DNA from: Paenibacillus alkalitolerans
Lineage (GTDB): Bacteria; Bacillota; Bacilli; Paenibacillales; YIM-B00363
Length of the DNA stretch: 64,000 nucleotides
Assembly (NCBI RefSeq): GCF_016482785.1
Contig: NZ_JAEMXM010000003.1
Span: 124,001-188,000 of the forward strand
Reading direction: 5' to 3'
Every line of letters starts with the position of its first letter. Position 1 is the first letter of the stretch. The position numbers were made by a program, and so were the translations under genes. Below, piece after piece: positions 34,130 through 43,325 of this stretch. The notes under the pieces are model-generated. The model was not told the DNA's origin and ran no database searches. It saw nothing but the letters and a program-made list of their open reading frames with translations.

Positions 34130-35755
34130 ATGAAAAGAAAGCTCGGCACCGGATGGACTCTTCAGCGCAGAATCGCTTTATTCACCGTTTCTCTGGTCAT
34201 GCTTATAATCGTTCAAATCGCCATCCTAACCTATATTTCCGTGTCGCAAACGGTGGAGACGCAAATCGGCAACCGCGCGCTCCATGTCGCGAAGCAAGTT
34301 GCAAGCGCTCCCGAAGTTCGAACAGGGTTCCAACAAGACGACCCTGCAAAAATAATTCAACCGTATGTGGAGAACGTCCGCCGGCTCGTCGACGCGGAGT
34401 TTATCGTTGTCGGAAACCGGGAGGGGATTCGTTATTCCCACCCGATCCCCGAGCGCATCGGCAAAGAGATGGTCGGCGGAGACAACGACAGAGCGCTGTT
34501 ATTGGGAGAATCCTACACTTCAAAAGCGAGAGGGTCTCTCGGTTTATCTTTAAGGGGGAAAACGCCGATTTTCGACGACCAAGGAAATATTATCGGCGTC
34601 GTATCGGTCGGATTTTTGCTGGAGGATATTCATCATATCACCGTTGGTTACGGCAAACGCATATTGTGGGTCGCATGTTGGGGACTCGTTGTCGGTATCG
34701 TCGGCGCTGTCCTTTTGGCCAGAAATATAAAGAAATCGATGTTCGGCTTGGAGCCGCAAGAAATATCCGCTTTATACAAAGTTAGAGATGCCGTCATTCA
34801 ATCGATCAGAGAAGGCATCCTGGTGATCAACAAAGATGGGAATATCGAGCTTCTGAACCAAACCGCCCGCGAAATTTTGTCCGTGCCGAAGGGGAAGAAC
34901 GTTACCGGAAAACCGGTGCTCGACTACGTTCCGAATCGCGAAATACTGGAGGTGCTCCGTTCCGGTCAGCGGCAGTTGGATCAAGAAAGCGAGCTGGGAG
35001 GGAAGAGGATCATCGTTAACCGGATTCCCGTCATGTCCGGAGATGAAGTCATCGGCGTAGTTTCCAGCTTCCGGTTGAAGTCGGAAATCGATCAATTGAC
35101 GGAGGAATTGTCGCAAGTGCAAAGATATACGGAGGCGCTTCGGGCGCAGACTCACGAATTTAACAATTTGCTGTACACCATATCCGGACTCATCCAATTG
35201 GGAGCGTACGAAGAGGCGCTGGAGCTCATACACAAAGAATCGTCGGACACGCAGGATTTGATACAATTTATTACGAACCGGATAAAGGCTCCGTGGCTGG
35301 GCGGTATTTTGCTCGGGTTTATGAATCGTGCAAGAGAGTTGAAGGTTGAGCTTATTTTGGATCGGGAAAGCAGTCTGCACCGGCTGCCGCCGCATGTGAA
35401 AAACGAGTATATCGTTTCCATTCTGGGGAATTTAGTAACCAATGCCTTCGAAGCGGTGGCCGGCAATAAAGAAGAAGACAGGAAGGTGCGCATCTTTATT
35501 GTCGACATCGGTGACGATATTTTGCTTGAGGTCGAGGATTCGGGAGCGGGAATTGAGGAGAACGGCATGTCCCGGATATTCGAATTGGGTTATACGACGA
35601 AAGAAACCGGGCAAGGAAGACGCGGATACGGCCTTGCGAGAGTTGCGGAGCTTGTACAGCAGCTGGAAGGAAGCATAGCGATCGAGAAAGGCGAGCTGGG
35701 CGGCGCGCTCTTTATCGTAGCGATACCGAAGGAAGTGAACACGTCACATGGATGA
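34130..35755 (+). CDS. Sensor histidine kinase, CitA/DcuS family
   Basis: A 541-residue membrane kinase. TM1 (about 15-38) and TM2 (about 180-200) flank an extracellular sensor domain of the CitA/DcuS (sCache_3) type; a PAS domain (about 215-310) follows; the phosphoacceptor is in RAQTHEFNNLLYTISGLIQ and the ATPase domain has LGNLVTNAFEA, EDSGAGI and GYGLARV. Such kinases sense citrate, malate or other C4-dicarboxylates. It overlaps the response regulator by 8 bp. No transporter gene is adjacent, so the ligand and target are not given by context. Confidence 0.92.
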   Translation: MKRKLGTGWTLQRRIALFTVSLVMLIIVQIAILTYISVSQTVETQIGNRALHVAKQVASAPEVRTGFQQDDPAKIIQPYVENVRRLVDAEFIVVGNREGIRYSHPIPERIGKEMVGGDNDRALLLGESYTSKARGSLGLSLRGKTPIFDDQGNIIGVVSVGFLLEDIHHITVGYGKRILWVACWGLVVGIVGAVLLARNIKKSMFGLEPQEISALYKVRDAVIQSIREGILVINKDGNIELLNQTAREILSVPKGKNVTGKPVLDYVPNREILEVLRSGQRQLDQESELGGKRIIVNRIPVMSGDEVIGVVSSFRLKSEIDQLTEELSQVQRYTEALRAQTHEFNNLLYTISGLIQLGAYEEALELIHKESSDTQDLIQFITNRIKAPWLGGILLGFMNRARELKVELILDRESSLHRLPPHVKNEYIVSILGNLVTNAFEAVAGNKEEDRKVRIFIVDIGDDILLEVEDSGAGIEENGMSRIFELGYTTKETGQGRRGYGLARVAELVQQLEGSIAIEKGELGGALFIVAIPKEVNTSHG

Positions 35756-36446
35756 TATCATTGAAGTGCTGATCGTGGAAGACGATCCGCGGATTGCGGA
35801 GATACACCGGAGATTTACCGGGAAAATCGAAGGGTTTCGGATCGTCGCGTCGGCCGCGACCGGAGCGGAGGCGAAGGAATGGCTGAGCGTCATGCAGCCG
35901 CAGCTTGTGCTTCTGGACGTATACTTGCCCGATATGCTCGGCGTCGATCTTGTGAAATATATAAGAAGCGAGCAATACGATACGGACGTCATCATGATAA
36001 CGGCGGCTTCCGAAGCGGAAATTGTGAAGAGCGCCCTGCACGGCGGAGTGTTCGATTTTATTATGAAGCCGCTCACATTCGACCGGTTTGCAGCCGCGCT
36101 GGAACGATACCGCCAATCCCGAAGAGAGCTTCAGGGCGGGGAACGGTTATCCTCCGAGCAAATCGAGATGTTCTGGAGGAGCGCGCGAACGAGTCCGAAA
36201 GAAGACGAATTGGAGCTGGATGTCCCCAAAGGCATCGATCCGCTTACGCTGGAACGAGTGCTCGAATATATCGAGAAGGATGGGAAGGAAGGACTGACCG
36301 CGGAAAGCTTGGGCGTAAAAGCGGGTTTGAGCAGATCCACGGCAAGAAGGTATTTGGAGTACCTGGTTTCGCAGAAAAAGTTGAGCGCACAGTTAATATA
36401 CGGCACGATCGGAAGACCGGAACGGCGCTACTTTATTAAATCGTGA
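35748..36446 (+). CDS. Response regulator, CitB/DcuR family
   Basis: A 232-residue regulator: receiver domain (about 1-125; phosphoacceptor Asp in LVLLDVYLPDMLG, conserved Lys in IMKPL) and a C-terminal winged helix typical of CitB/DctR proteins (LTAESLGVKAGLSRSTARRY). ATG 35748 lies within the kinase gene's last codons, so the two are translationally coupled. A strong terminator follows at 36472. It likely activates transport or catabolism of a dicarboxylate elsewhere in the genome. Confidence 0.92.
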   Translation: MDDIIEVLIVEDDPRIAEIHRRFTGKIEGFRIVASAATGAEAKEWLSVMQPQLVLLDVYLPDMLGVDLVKYIRSEQYDTDVIMITAASEAEIVKSALHGGVFDFIMKPLTFDRFAAALERYRQSRRELQGGERLSSEQIEMFWRSARTSPKEDELELDVPKGIDPLTLERVLEYIEKDGKEGLTAESLGVKAGLSRSTARRYLEYLVSQKKLSAQLIYGTIGRPERRYFIKS

Positions 36447-36471
36447 TTTTTATGACGAAAATGGAACTTAT

Positions 36472-36502
36472 GACCGCAAACTGTTTGCGGTCTGAATTTT
36501 TT
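36472..36502 (+). terminator. Rho-independent terminator of the two-component operon
   Basis: GACCGCAAA (36472-36480) pairs perfectly with TTTGCGGTC (36484-36492) around CTG, followed by TGAATTTTTTG. It lies 25 bases after the response regulator stop and separates it from the HPr-like gene. Confidence 0.9.
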
Positions 36503-36570
36503 GCTACATTAAGAGAGCGCTTACATCGTTGTTGCAGGCGCGCACAAATCTTATTGCGGGGGGTTTCATT

Positions 36571-36813
36571 ATGAGCGGATTGAGCACAAGAACGATCGTT
36601 GAAATTAACCAAACGGCGAACCGGTTCAAATCGAGCATCGTATTGCACATGCAAAACAAGACGATCGACGTCAAAAGCATTCTCGGATTGAGCGTGACGC
36701 TTCTGGTCTCGCAAACATATAAGCTTGAGATCCACGGCCCCGACGAAGAGGAAGCCAAGTCCGCGATGCTCGACGTGTTTCGGAAGCATGATCTGATTGT
36801 TGAAATGGTATAG
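36571..36813 (+). CDS. HPr-like protein lacking the active-site histidine (Crh-like)
   Basis: An 80-residue HPr-fold protein. Aligned by eye, the HPr motif H-A-R-P-A-T-x-L-V-Q-T-A-x-x-F corresponds here to S-T-R-T-I-V-E-I-N-Q-T-A-N-R-F, so the phosphorylatable His15 is Ser while Arg17 is kept. The regulatory serine region is intact: VDVKSILGLSV carries the KSI(L/M)G motif of Ser46. It therefore cannot pass phosphate in the PTS but could be modified by HPr kinase and act in catabolite control, as Crh does. The first beta strand is short: GCGGGGGG fits ATG 36571, leaving only about four residues before the His-equivalent position. Confidence 0.75.
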   Translation: MSGLSTRTIVEINQTANRFKSSIVLHMQNKTIDVKSILGLSVTLLVSQTYKLEIHGPDEEEAKSAMLDVFRKHDLIVEMV

Positions 36814-36826
36814 CTACGGGGAAAAT

Positions 36827-37022
36827 GGGACGAATAACTTCAAAAAATGAAATTATTTAGTTCGATAGTGCGAAATTGGAGGCAATAGTTTCAAAAAATG
36901 AAGTTATTCGCCCCAGAAACACCGCAAAGCCGGAAATTGGGACGAATAACTTCAAAAAATGAAATTATTTGGTTCGATGGGACGAGTTTTGCGGCAATAG
37001 TTTCAACAAATGAAGTTATTCG
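36827..37022. repeat. Two copies of an 85-bp hairpin element, 112 bp apart
   Basis: GGGACGAATAACTTCAAAAA begins at 36827 and again at 36939; each copy continues through ATGAAATTATTTRGTTCGAT and ends in GGCAATAGTTTCAAMAAATG plus AAGTTATTCG. Within each copy ATAACTTCA and TGAAATTAT, and the two ends, are inverted, so each can fold as a long AT-rich hairpin. It fills the gap between the HPr-like gene and the tiny ORF at 37027. Confidence 0.8.
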
Positions 37023-37026
37023 ATAG

Positions 37027-37191
37027 TTACTCGCGATCGGGCAGGCCGGATTGCTTTCCGGCGTTCACATTATCCGTGTCAATAACGTTCTCGAAGCTGT
37101 CAATGTTTTTGGTTAAAGCCAATATTTCGTTAACGTGGTACTTTTCGCTTAAATTTTCTTCCGGTGAAAGCTCTTGATCCCGTTTGTCCAC
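37027..37191 (-). CDS. Tiny acidic protein, unknown
   Basis: A 54-residue protein starting GTG 37191, preceded on its strand by AAGGAG at 8-base spacing. It begins VDKRDQELSPEENLSEKY and is rich in Glu, Asp and Asn, without Cys. A longer frame exists to 37296 but has no ribosome binding site and an arginine-rich, non-protein-like extension. It lies 23 bases after the next small gene and shares its direction. Confidence 0.6.
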   Translation of the reverse strand: MDKRDQELSPEENLSEKYHVNEILALTKNIDSFENVIDTDNVNAGKQSGLPDRE

Positions 37192-37214
37192 AAGTTCGCT
37201 CTCCTTATTCGAAG

Positions 37215-37376
37215 TTACGGCTCGTCTATATATTCCTCTTTGTTTGCGATTGCGTCCGCCGGCACGTCGAAAGTCTCCAATGTCGGACTTCCGCAATGAT
37301 CGTTAAACGACATCGTCTCTTCTTCCAGGTTTTCTTTATTCAGCGTTTCATCCTGAATGCCTTGCTGTTCGGGCAT
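37215..37376 (-). CDS. Tiny acidic protein, unknown
   Basis: A 53-residue protein with an ideal ribosome binding site: AAAGGAGGTAACACCC directly precedes ATG 37376. It starts MPEQQGIQDETLNKENLEEE, is strongly acidic, has one Cys and no hydrophobic segment. With the following 54-residue gene it forms a mini-operon. No family is recognised; small acidic proteins of this sort are often sporulation or stress products in Bacillota. Confidence 0.65.
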   Translation of the reverse strand: MPEQQGIQDETLNKENLEEETMSFNDHCGSPTLETFDVPADAIANKEEYIDEP

Positions 37377-37438
37377 GGGTGTTACCTCCTTTCACTGGGT
37401 AGGTTTCCCATGTTCTGCAAAGCAATTCATGGCGCGTC

Positions 37439-38419
<981 letters not shown>

Positions 38420-38554
38420 TGTTCATTTCTCCCTTCAATTGACGGTTTGTTACTGTCTATACCCGAATTATAAATTGGGCGGGGAGAAACATATTGTATG
38501 AAACGACCGCATTTTTGTACAAAATGACTCTTTTGCCAAGCGGGGAGGTTTGGG

Positions 38555-38689
38555 ATGACGGAGAAATTGGAACGGGAAGTGACCGGGAAAATCAATGCCG
38601 AGCCGGTTTTGTCGGAGTCGCGTGAATCGGAGACGCTTACTTTCTCGGAATGGAAAGGCGTCAAGCCGCAGGAAGCTTTCGATATTTGA
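38555..38689 (+). CDS. Short open frame, possible gene remnant
   Basis: A 44-residue frame (MTEKLEREVTGKINAEPVLS onward) with GGGGAGG at good distance before ATG 38555. It ends just before the AraC-like fragment and is in a region that seems decayed, so it may be the N-terminal part of a damaged regulator or an unrelated small protein. No family is recognised. Confidence 0.3.
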   Translation: MTEKLEREVTGKINAEPVLSESRESETLTFSEWKGVKPQEAFDI

Positions 38690-38710
38690 TATTCCCCTCA
38701 TCGTACTTGA

Positions 38711-38872
38711 GTGCATTTGAGAGTGGAGCAAGCCAAAGTTTTGATACTGAATAAGAAGATAACCACAAGTGAAGTGGCGGCCTCGGTCGGCTTTACCGAT
38801 CAGGGCCATTTGCACCGGCATTTCAAGAGGACGACGGGCTATACGCCGCGCGAATTTTTGTTGTCGAGATAG
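38711..38872 (+). pseudogene. AraC-family regulator, C-terminal remnant
   Basis: The frame VHLRVEQAKVLILNKKITTS followed by EVAASVGFTDQGHLHRHFKR and TTGYTPREFLL is the last half of an AraC-type double helix-turn-helix. Upstream, the sequence SSYLSAF appears in a different frame directly before it, so an internal deletion or frameshift has removed the sensor domain and first HTH. It is divergent from the aldo/keto reductase, which fits a former regulator-target pair. Confidence 0.75.
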
Positions 38873-39070
38873 CAGGTAGTAACTTAAATAGTTTTACTCC
38901 GGGCCGAGGTGGACTTAGGTGATATTCCTATGTTCTCTCGGCTTTCTTTGTGCAGTTTTTACAATACTCGACAGCATTCAACTTTTTTTTACATTTGAGG
39001 AAGAAGAAATAGTATTTATATAGAATACTAGACGGCGATTTGACAAAATAAAACAAAAGGACAGGACAAT

Positions 39071-39340
39071 ATGAGTGATTTTAAGTTGAGATTCGAGAAT
39101 TCTGAAGTAGAATTGCTCGAACTAATGATTGAAGCACTGGATGGTTTGGAAATAGAAGGTAGGAGTTCTTCGTGTTTTCGAATACTGTCCAAACTTTTAG
39201 ATGGAGAATTAGAGGTTAATCAAATTGCTACTAAAGATTTGAATCAAATGAAAGAAGATATTAGATTTTATGTTGAAACAGTAGAAGGTATATTTCAACC
39301 TGATATTGGTATCAAATTATTAAAGATATTAGAACAATAA
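39071..39340 (+). CDS. AT-rich orphan protein, unknown
   Basis: An 89-residue protein (MSDFKLRFENSEVELLELMI at the start, IGIKLLKILEQ at the end) with clear alpha/beta character and no Cys-Cys or membrane segment except one internal Cys. Codon use is markedly more AT-rich than that of its neighbours, suggesting recent transfer. AAAAGGACAGGACAAT precedes ATG 39071. It has its own perfect terminator. It sits alone between a broken AraC gene and a probable intron fragment; an immunity-type function is possible but unsupported. Confidence 0.65.
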   Translation: MSDFKLRFENSEVELLELMIEALDGLEIEGRSSSCFRILSKLLDGELEVNQIATKDLNQMKEDIRFYVETVEGIFQPDIGIKLLKILEQ

Positions 39341-39348
39341 TCATGTTT

Positions 39349-39385
39349 ACGACCCTGTGAAAGTAATACACAGGGTCGTTTTTTA
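39349..39385 (+). terminator. Rho-independent terminator of the AT-rich orphan
   Basis: ACGACCCTGTG (39349-39359) pairs perfectly with CACAGGGTCGT (39369-39379), then a run of T. Eight bases after the stop codon of the orphan gene. Confidence 0.92.
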
Positions 39386-39396
39386 CACCTCACCCA

Positions 39397-39735
39397 GTGC
39401 CGAATGAATCGGGCGGCACATCCCGAAAGAACTTAACCCTGTGAACAGGTCAGTTATCGCAACGATATAGATACATGCACCGACTACAAATAGTGAGGGG
39501 GAAAACGATAATATTGCTCCGCAACTAACAGGACTTTTGGAACGATGGATAAAACGAGAGAATACTCTGGTAACGTGCCAGTTAACATATACAGGTAAGG
39601 CAACGTTAGGCTAGCCGCCTTCCCAACTTCATAACCACCGCGCGCGGAATACTCCACGAAGGAAGGTAAATCGACGTTTCAACCGCTTGAAAATTAGCGA
39701 ACGTGTAAAAGGTGGGGAACGTGAGCAGGTGTGTA
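39397..39735 (+). mobile_element. Probable group II intron RNA fragment (5' domain I part), truncated
   Basis: Starting at GTGCCG (39397), which could pair with CGGCAC at 39414-39419, the sequence runs through AACTTAACCCTGTGAACAGG, TCAGTTATCGCAACGATATAG, GGTAACGTGCCAG, CATAACCACCGCGCGCGGAA and GGAAGGTAAATCGACG to CGTGTAAAAGGTGGGGAACG. This is the style of bacterial group II intron domain I up to the point where the reverse-transcriptase ORF would begin. No RT gene and no domain V follow; the DUF421 gene abuts instead. It lies just after a terminator, a known target of some group II introns. The call rests on remembered sequence style only. Confidence 0.4.
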
Positions 39736-39781
39736 CGACTGTGAAGTTAATCATAATGTGCTATGCCGTAATTGCTGGCAA

Positions 39782-40390
39782 TCACTGCAAAGCCGGATCG
39801 ATCGGTTTCGGATGTTCGTGCTGCTTCACTTCCTGGAAGAGAATGCTCTGTTCCGTCGGAATACCCTGTTTCAAGCCGAGCAGTCGCTCCAATTCTCCAA
39901 TCGTAACCGGCTTCGCGTGCCGCATTAATTCGTAACCGACTTGCCCGTTCGGTTCGACCGTCGCGGTTTTGACATCGCTTATGTTTGCGCCCCCTTTTTG
40001 CCGCAGCCGCATTTCCAATTGATCGACGGTTATGCGCATAGCTCGAAGATTATTTTGATTGATCTGCCCGTTCTCGATCACAACCTTGGCGCCTCCGGTC
40101 ATGAATTTCTCGAACCAGTCAAACTTTAATTGTAAATATTCAATAATCAGAAGCGACGCTACGAAGATCGCAGCCGCGCCTACCGCTTTCCAAACTTCAT
40201 TGTTTGCAATCGGCTGCACAATGACCGTACCGATCGAGATCATGATTACCGTTGTGGCTATCGTCATTTGCGAGATGGACTTCCTTCCCGAAATACGCAT
40301 CAAAAGCATCCCTGCGACGACTAGAACGAAGGACTTCCAAATCCAAGATAAATCCAAAGGTGACACCCCCTCATTAATGTAAAATCCCAC
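39782..40390 (-). CDS. DUF421 membrane protein (YetF/YrbG/YdfR-like)
   Basis: A 202-residue protein with three N-terminal transmembrane helices (about 14-33, 41-60, 66-88) and a soluble DUF421 domain: GGAKVVIENGQINQNNLRAM, then QLEMRLRQKGGANISDV and VGYELMRHAKPVTIGEL. This is the architecture of the YetF/YrbG family found in many Bacillota; several members are spore membrane proteins and the biochemical role is unknown. GAGGGGGTGTC precedes the ATG on its strand. It stands alone. Confidence 0.9.
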   Translation of the reverse strand: MGFYINEGVSPLDLSWIWKSFVLVVAGMLLMRISGRKSISQMTIATTVIMISIGTVIVQPIANNEVWKAVGAAAIFVASLLIIEYLQLKFDWFEKFMTGGAKVVIENGQINQNNLRAMRITVDQLEMRLRQKGGANISDVKTATVEPNGQVGYELMRHAKPVTIGELERLLGLKQGIPTEQSILFQEVKQHEHPKPIDPALQ

Positions 40391-40425
40391 ATTTAGATTG
40401 GGCGATTTTTCCTTGGACTATTCGT

Positions 40426-42044
40426 TCAGGAGAGATTGTTCACTTCCTCCTCGATCCTGCTTACATCGATCCGTTCGAACAACACTTCAGGCGGTTCGAG
40501 CTTTTGTCCCGGAGGAACCTCGATATATCCCCACCGGGCTCCATCTATGTTTAAGAAATATCTGATCTTGTCACAGGAGAAAGGCAGAAACGGCGCAAGC
40601 AGGTTCGACAAATTCGCTATAATTTGCACGCACGTATACAACGTAGCGCCGCAGCCGGAAGGGTCCTCCTTATTTTGAACCCATGGCTTCCTTTCATCGA
40701 AGTACTTATTTGACCTTCGAATAAAGGCAAATATCGCTTCAAGCCCCTCTTTAAAATGTCCCCGTTCAATCAATTCCCCCGCATGTGCGTACAGAGCTTC
40801 TATTTGTTGTTTGACGGCGGGGTCTATGTGCGACAAGGGCACTTTTCCTTCAAAAGACTTCCCGATAAACACCAAATTTCTATGGACAAAGTTGCCGAAA
40901 GCGCCGAGCAGCTCGCCGTTATGGCTGTATATAAACTCCCGCCATGAGAAATCCGCATCCCTGTTTTCAGGTCCGTTCGCGATAAGGAAGTATCGAACGG
41001 AATCCGGGTGATATCGCTCCAGAATGTAAGGGACCCATACGGCCCAGTTCCGGCTGGTGGAAAACTTTCTGCCCTCAAGCGTCAAATATTCGCTCGAGAT
41101 GATTTTGTCCGGCACATGGAGATTCCCGGCACCCAATAACAGCGCAGGCAGAATTATAGTGTGGAAGGGGATATTGTCTTTCCCGTAACGTAATACGCTG
41201 TCGTATTCTCAGACCAATACTTCTCCCAGCGGGTGCCGTTCTCCTTGGCCCACTTGATGCTCGCAGACAAATATCCGCTCACCGCTTCAATCCAGACGTA
41301 CACCTTTTTGCCCTCGAATCCTTCCAACGGCACGTCCACTCCCCAATCCAAGTCTCTTGTCGCCGCGCGGTCATGTAAGCCTTCCTTAAGATATCTTCGG
41401 GTGAACTCGATCGCATTTGGCCTCCATCCGGAAGATGCCTTGTTCACATACTGTTCCAACTCGGATTGGAACTTCGACAGTGCCAAGAAAAAATGTTCCG
41501 TACTACGAGTGGAGGGACTGTTCTTGCACAGCTTGCATTTTTTGTCGTGAAGGTCCAACGGGTCAAGCAGCGAGGAGCAAAAGTCGCATTGATCGCCTCT
41601 GGCGATCTGACCGCAATGGGGACACGTACCTTCGACATACCTGTCCGGCAAGAACCGATCGCAAGCGGTACAGTACGTTTGTTCGACGGATTTTTTGTAG
41701 ATGCGGCCGTTTTTCAACAATGTAAGGAACAATTTCTGCACGACTCCATGATGGTGCGGATCGTCCGTTCGTGAATATAAATCGTAAGAGAAGCCGAGCT
41801 TGCGAAAGCATTCGACAAATTCGTTGTGGTACCGGTCGGCGATTTGTTTCGGGGAAACCCCTTCTTGATTGGCCAATATGGAAATTGGAGTCCCGTGGCA
41901 ATCGCTTCCCGAAACATACAGAACGTCTTCTCCTTTCAACCGGAAATAGCGGGCAAGAATGTCCCCCGGCAAAATGCCCGCCACCCGCCCCAAATGAAGC
42001 GAACCGTTGGCGTAAGGCCAGGCTCCGCCGATAAAGATGCTCAT
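40426..42044 (-). pseudogene. metG: Methionyl-tRNA synthetase, MetRS2-like, interrupted by a 1-base deletion
   Basis: The N-terminal frame (41154-42044) begins [20 protein letters not shown] (HIGH-like motif SLHLGR) and carries a double zinc knuckle (CTACDRF, CPHCG, CDFC, CKLC). The second frame (40426-41136 and upstream) continues with [21 protein letters not shown], the KMSKS equivalent KFSTSRN, and the anticodon domain. Frames meet near 41177-41184, where GGGAAAGAC lacks one A needed for [12 protein letters not shown]. One inserted base restores 539 residues. There is no C-terminal tRNA-binding domain. A T-box leader lies upstream. Either a true pseudogene or a sequencing error. The two-knuckle type is the MetRS2 form known as a second, inhibitor-tolerant MetRS in some Gram-positives. 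Confidence 0.85.
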
Positions 42045-42064
42045 TGTCCATCAACCTCCTTGAA

Positions 42065-42355
42065 ATAAAAAGCTCCCGTCCCCAAATAAGGGACGAGAGC
42101 TAATCTCACGCGTTACCACCCAAGCTTCATCGGTACTTCACAGTATCGACCTCTTCAGGTACGGCACCAATCGGTGTTTATACCCTAGCCCTGTAACGGG
42201 AGCGCCCGGCGCAGCCTACTTCCTGATGAGGGTTCGATGCGCAGCTCAGAGACCATGTTCATCGGACGTATCTTTACTCCTTCTCAGCTTCCCGGAGTTC
42301 TCTGTACAAAGAAATTGCCCGACTACTCTTTCTCTTCGATGCTTTTCAATATTTA
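42065..42355 (-). promoter_or_regulatory. T-box riboswitch (methionine) upstream of metG
   Basis: On the minus strand the T-box sequence GGGTGGTAACGCG lies at 42109-42121, followed by the terminator GCTCTCGTCCC / GGGGACGGGAGC and TTTTTATTTC (42064-42103). Stem I begins near 42350; its distal 3' side contains GAACATGGTCTC, whose ATG fits a methionine specifier. The element would let uncharged tRNA-Met turn on the MetRS gene. Not folded here; the specifier is read by position. Confidence 0.85.
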
Positions 42356-42454
42356 TCCAATTATATGCGGTGGCGGCTGGGAATTGCAAGTGTGAAAAGA
42401 GATTAAACGGCATCGATGCAAGGCCTCCGGCAGCGGAGGCTTTTCTGCATCTCC

Positions 42455-42620
42455 GTTCCGTTAGTCAGCATATTCGGCTTATTAGACAGATTGACTCGTG
42501 TTATTTGTCAGGAAAGGCGACAAAACGAGAATCGACCCGGCTATGCGATGGCCGCTTGCAGCAGCCGCATTTTAGCGTCATTAAGCCGATTTCATTAGCA
42601 GAAAGTCGGTAATCGGAGAT
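42455..42620. repeat. Degenerate copy of the ATTAGTC element
   Basis: GTTAGTCAGCATATTCGGCTT, TTATTTGTCAGGAAAGGCGAC and AAAACGAGAATCGA resemble the right half of the element at 58031-58161 (which reads GTCGGGAAAGGCGACAAAAC and ACGAGAATTGA). The left inverted repeat is missing. It lies between the metG T-box and the ArsR promoter. Confidence 0.55.
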
Positions 42621-42638
42621 AACATAACAGATTAACCA

Positions 42639-42704
42639 TTGACAAAACCTGGCCATTTAATTACTATCTAATTTAACAACTATCTAATTAGGTAATTATC
42701 TAAG
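42639..42704 (+). promoter_or_regulatory. Promoter and operator repeats of the ArsR-led one-carbon operon
   Basis: TTGACA (42639-42644) and TACTAT (42662-42667) are 17 bases apart. TATCTAATT occurs at 42665 and 42681, and TTATCTAA at 42697, partly as the inverted pair AATTAGGTAATTATCTAA. These overlap the -10 box, as expected of an autorepressor of the ArsR type. The start codon is 16 bases after the last repeat. Confidence 0.7.
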
Positions 42705-42716
42705 GAGTCGACTCCC

Positions 42717-43325
42717 ATGCAGCTCGATAAACTTGTTAACTTCTATAAAGCGTTAGCGGACCGCAACCGGATCAGAATTCTCATTTTGCTATCGAATGAG
42801 GAAATGAACGGACTTACGTTAGCGGAAAAATTAGGCGTAACGCCCGCCACGATCACACACCATATCGCAAAATTGAAGGAGGTTGGAATTGTGGCGGAGC
42901 GCAGGGAAAAGAATACGTCGTATTACAGCGTTTCTCGTTATTTGCTTGAGAAAACCGATGGAGCCTTAATCAATCTAATCAACCAGCATAAGAAGGAGAG
43001 TGACGAAGTGAGTCAAATTGCCGGCGGCAAGAATGAGAAGCTGCGGGATTCCGTACTGAAAAATTTCTTTACGGATGACGGGAAGCTCAAGCAAATACCG
43101 TCTCAACTGAAAAAGAAGCTTATCGTATTCGAATATATCGTGCAAAACTTGGAGGTCGGCAAGAAGTACAAGGAAAAAGAGATCAATGATTTCATCAAAA
43201 ACTACCACCACGATTTTGCCACGATCCGCCGTGAATTCATAATGCATCACTACATGTTTAGAGAAAAAGAGATTTATGAGCTGAATCCAAGGGAAATGTG
43301 GGCGAAATGGGAACAGCTAGGATGA
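42717..43325 (+). CDS. ArsR-family regulator with C-terminal DUF2087 domain
   Basis: A 202-residue protein: N-terminal ArsR-type winged helix (about 1-85, LTLAEKLGVTPATITHHIAK) and C-terminal DUF2087 (about 105-200, FTDDGKLKQIPSQLKKKLIV, ending REFIMHHYMFREKEIYELN). No metal-binding ELCVC cysteine pair is present, so it is not a classical arsenic or cadmium sensor; DUF2087 may sense another signal. AAGGAG precedes ATG 42717. Its stop overlaps the next ATG (ATGA), which couples it to the methyltransferase and the folate genes that follow. Confidence 0.88.
   Translation: MQLDKLVNFYKALADRNRIRILILLSNEEMNGLTLAEKLGVTPATITHHIAKLKEVGIVAERREKNTSYYSVSRYLLEKTDGALINLINQHKKESDEVSQIAGGKNEKLRDSVLKNFFTDDGKLKQIPSQLKKKLIVFEYIVQNLEVGKKYKEKEINDFIKNYHHDFATIRREFIMHHYMFREKEIYELNPREMWAKWEQLG

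Noticed and set aside
36088-36439. Alternative frames within the response regulator gene
   Set aside because: Shadows of the receiver/HTH gene; arginine-rich with no start signal.
39687-39935. Plus-strand frame through the intron-like region into the DUF421 gene
   Set aside because: It overlaps the conserved DUF421 gene in antisense and has Cys-rich, non-protein-like sequence.
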